Shown here in pieces: positions 63,394 through 64,000 of a stretch of 64,000 nucleotides of DNA. The stretch is from Desulfomonile tiedjei (GTDB taxonomy: Bacteria; Desulfobacterota; Desulfomonilia; Desulfomonilales; Desulfomonilaceae): the NCBI GenBank assembly GCA_016212925.1, contig JACRDF010000003.1, positions 186,001 through 250,000 of the forward strand. Reading direction: 5' to 3'. Every line of letters begins with the position of its first letter. The stretch's first letter is position 1. Below the pieces are notes generated by a model. That model ran no database searches, was not told the DNA's origin, and saw nothing but the letters and a program-made list of their open reading frames with translations. The position numbers were made by a program, and so were the translations under genes.

Positions 63394-63637
63394 TCTTCGG
63401 CAAAATTTTAATGCGGATTCGCGACCGAACGTGGAACATGCGGAGAAGGGACCACGGGCCTTTCTGCGCAGCTTAGTGTCCCCCAAAGCGGTGAGGTATT
63501 AAAGCGGTTGGGGTGAGCTGGTTCCCAGACCGTGCAGGAAGGGGCACTAATCCAGTCTAATATTTTTGAAAGCCCATCCGCATAACACATTGATATGACG
63601 GACACAGTCCCTTGACAAGAATTTGAGCGAGCATCCT

Positions 63638-64000
63638 GTGAGTCAAAAGACAGGGAAATGTCGCGTGGACGCCCTGATGGTCGAAAAGGGCCTCGCATCG
63701 TCGCGTGAGCGGGCGAGGGCCTTGATCATGGAGGGCAAGGTCACCGTGAATGGGGCTGCGGTCGAAAAGCCCGGCAAAGAGGTTTCCACAGACGCCAGCC
63801 TGTTTGTAAAGGAGGACCTGCCGTACGTAAGCCGTGGCGGACTGAAACTCGAGGCCGCACTGGATCGGTTCGGGATAGATCCTTCCGGATTGGGAATCCT
63901 GGACGCGGGAGCTTCAACAGGAGGATTTTCCGACTGCTTGTTGCAGAGAGGCGCGGCTCACATCATCGCTGTAGACGTAGGGTACGGGCAGTTCCATTGG
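63638..64000 (+). CDS. tlyA: TlyA-family rRNA methyltransferase, 5' part
   Basis: 121 residues before the window ends. An S4 RNA-binding domain (DALMVEKGLASSRERARALI) is followed by YVSRGGLKLEAAL and the FtsJ-type SAM site LDAGASTGGFSDCLLQRGA. TlyA 2'-O-methylates 16S and/or 23S rRNA cytidines. The GTG start at 63638 gives the usual length before the S4 domain; ribosome site is weak. Confidence 0.9.
   Translation, partial: MSQKTGKCRVDALMVEKGLASSRERARALIMEGKVTVNGAAVEKPGKEVSTDASLFVKEDLPYVSRGGLKLEAALDRFGIDPSGLGILDAGASTGGFSDCLLQRGAAHIIAVDVGYGQFHW

Overview
The window looks like chromosomal DNA of a Gram-negative, anaerobic bacterium of the old Deltaproteobacteria (Desulfobacterota/Syntrophobacterota, perhaps Desulfomonile-like). 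This is inferred from the gene families and was not tested by a search. Outer-membrane biology is clear: apolipoprotein N-acyltransferase, a PagL-like lipid A deacylase, two beta-barrel proteins and lipobox lipoproteins. Acyl-CoA metabolism (AMP-forming acetyl-CoA synthetase, acyl-CoA dehydrogenase, enoyl-CoA hydratase), a molybdopterin oxidoreductase with its ferredoxin, and a compact-cysteine iron-sulfur flavoprotein suggest anaerobic life on organic acids. Many starts are GTG or TTG behind good Shine-Dalgarno sequences, so several starts were moved.

Layout. 0.1-2.5 kb: dTDP-sugar genes rfbA-rfbC-rfbB. 2.8-5.8: a PAS histidine kinase and a D,D-carboxypeptidase. 6.4-14: an exported esterase-like protein, an NlpC/P60-like protein, two tandem paralogous lipoproteins, a GNAT, recN and nadK. 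14.6-22.2: rarA, a coiled-coil protein, rtcB, PAP2 phosphatase, archease and gyrA. 22.2-23.7: repeat-rich DNA without genes. 23.7-27: a GNAT / AcuC-like deacetylase / acetyl-CoA synthetase operon. 27.1-29.9: SPOR protein, argS and a 53-residue cysteine-motif protein. 30.5-34.9: a hypothetical protein, two tail-to-tail HicB-like antitoxins, a periplasmic coiled coil, PagL-like and flavoprotein genes. 35.3-41.8: corC-lnt, a cytidylate kinase-like/BON fusion with TerC, and cfa. 42-49.5: a GNAT-containing protein, TPR, enoyl-CoA hydratase, trpS-nth and DUF2062. 49.7-53.5: archaeal-type thyA, tRNA-Leu(CAG) with promoter and terminator, P1 peptidase, and a YefM antitoxin with a broken toxin. 54-59: acyl-CoA dehydrogenase, ferredoxin, molybdopterin oxidoreductase and IclR. 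59.4-64: two outer-membrane barrels, two envelope proteins and the start of tlyA.

Genes that seem to work together: the acetyltransferase-deacetylase pair beside acetyl-CoA synthetase has the logic of the Bacillus acuABC/acsA switch; RtcB and its activator archease lie in one cluster; corC-lnt, trpS-nth and TerC/kinase are tightly coupled pairs.

The most unusual property is the density of non-coding palindromic elements. One family of about 215-300 bp has imperfect 27-bp terminal inverted repeats (copies at 6.0, 22.2, 37.9 and 40.1 kb and a solo end at 55.5 kb). A second family of about 100 bp is nested inside the 40.1-kb copy, and a second copy cuts off a RelE/ParE-type toxin at 53.2 kb. 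Further families of perfect or near-perfect hairpins occupy most gaps between genes. No CRISPR array, prophage, transposase gene or rRNA was seen.
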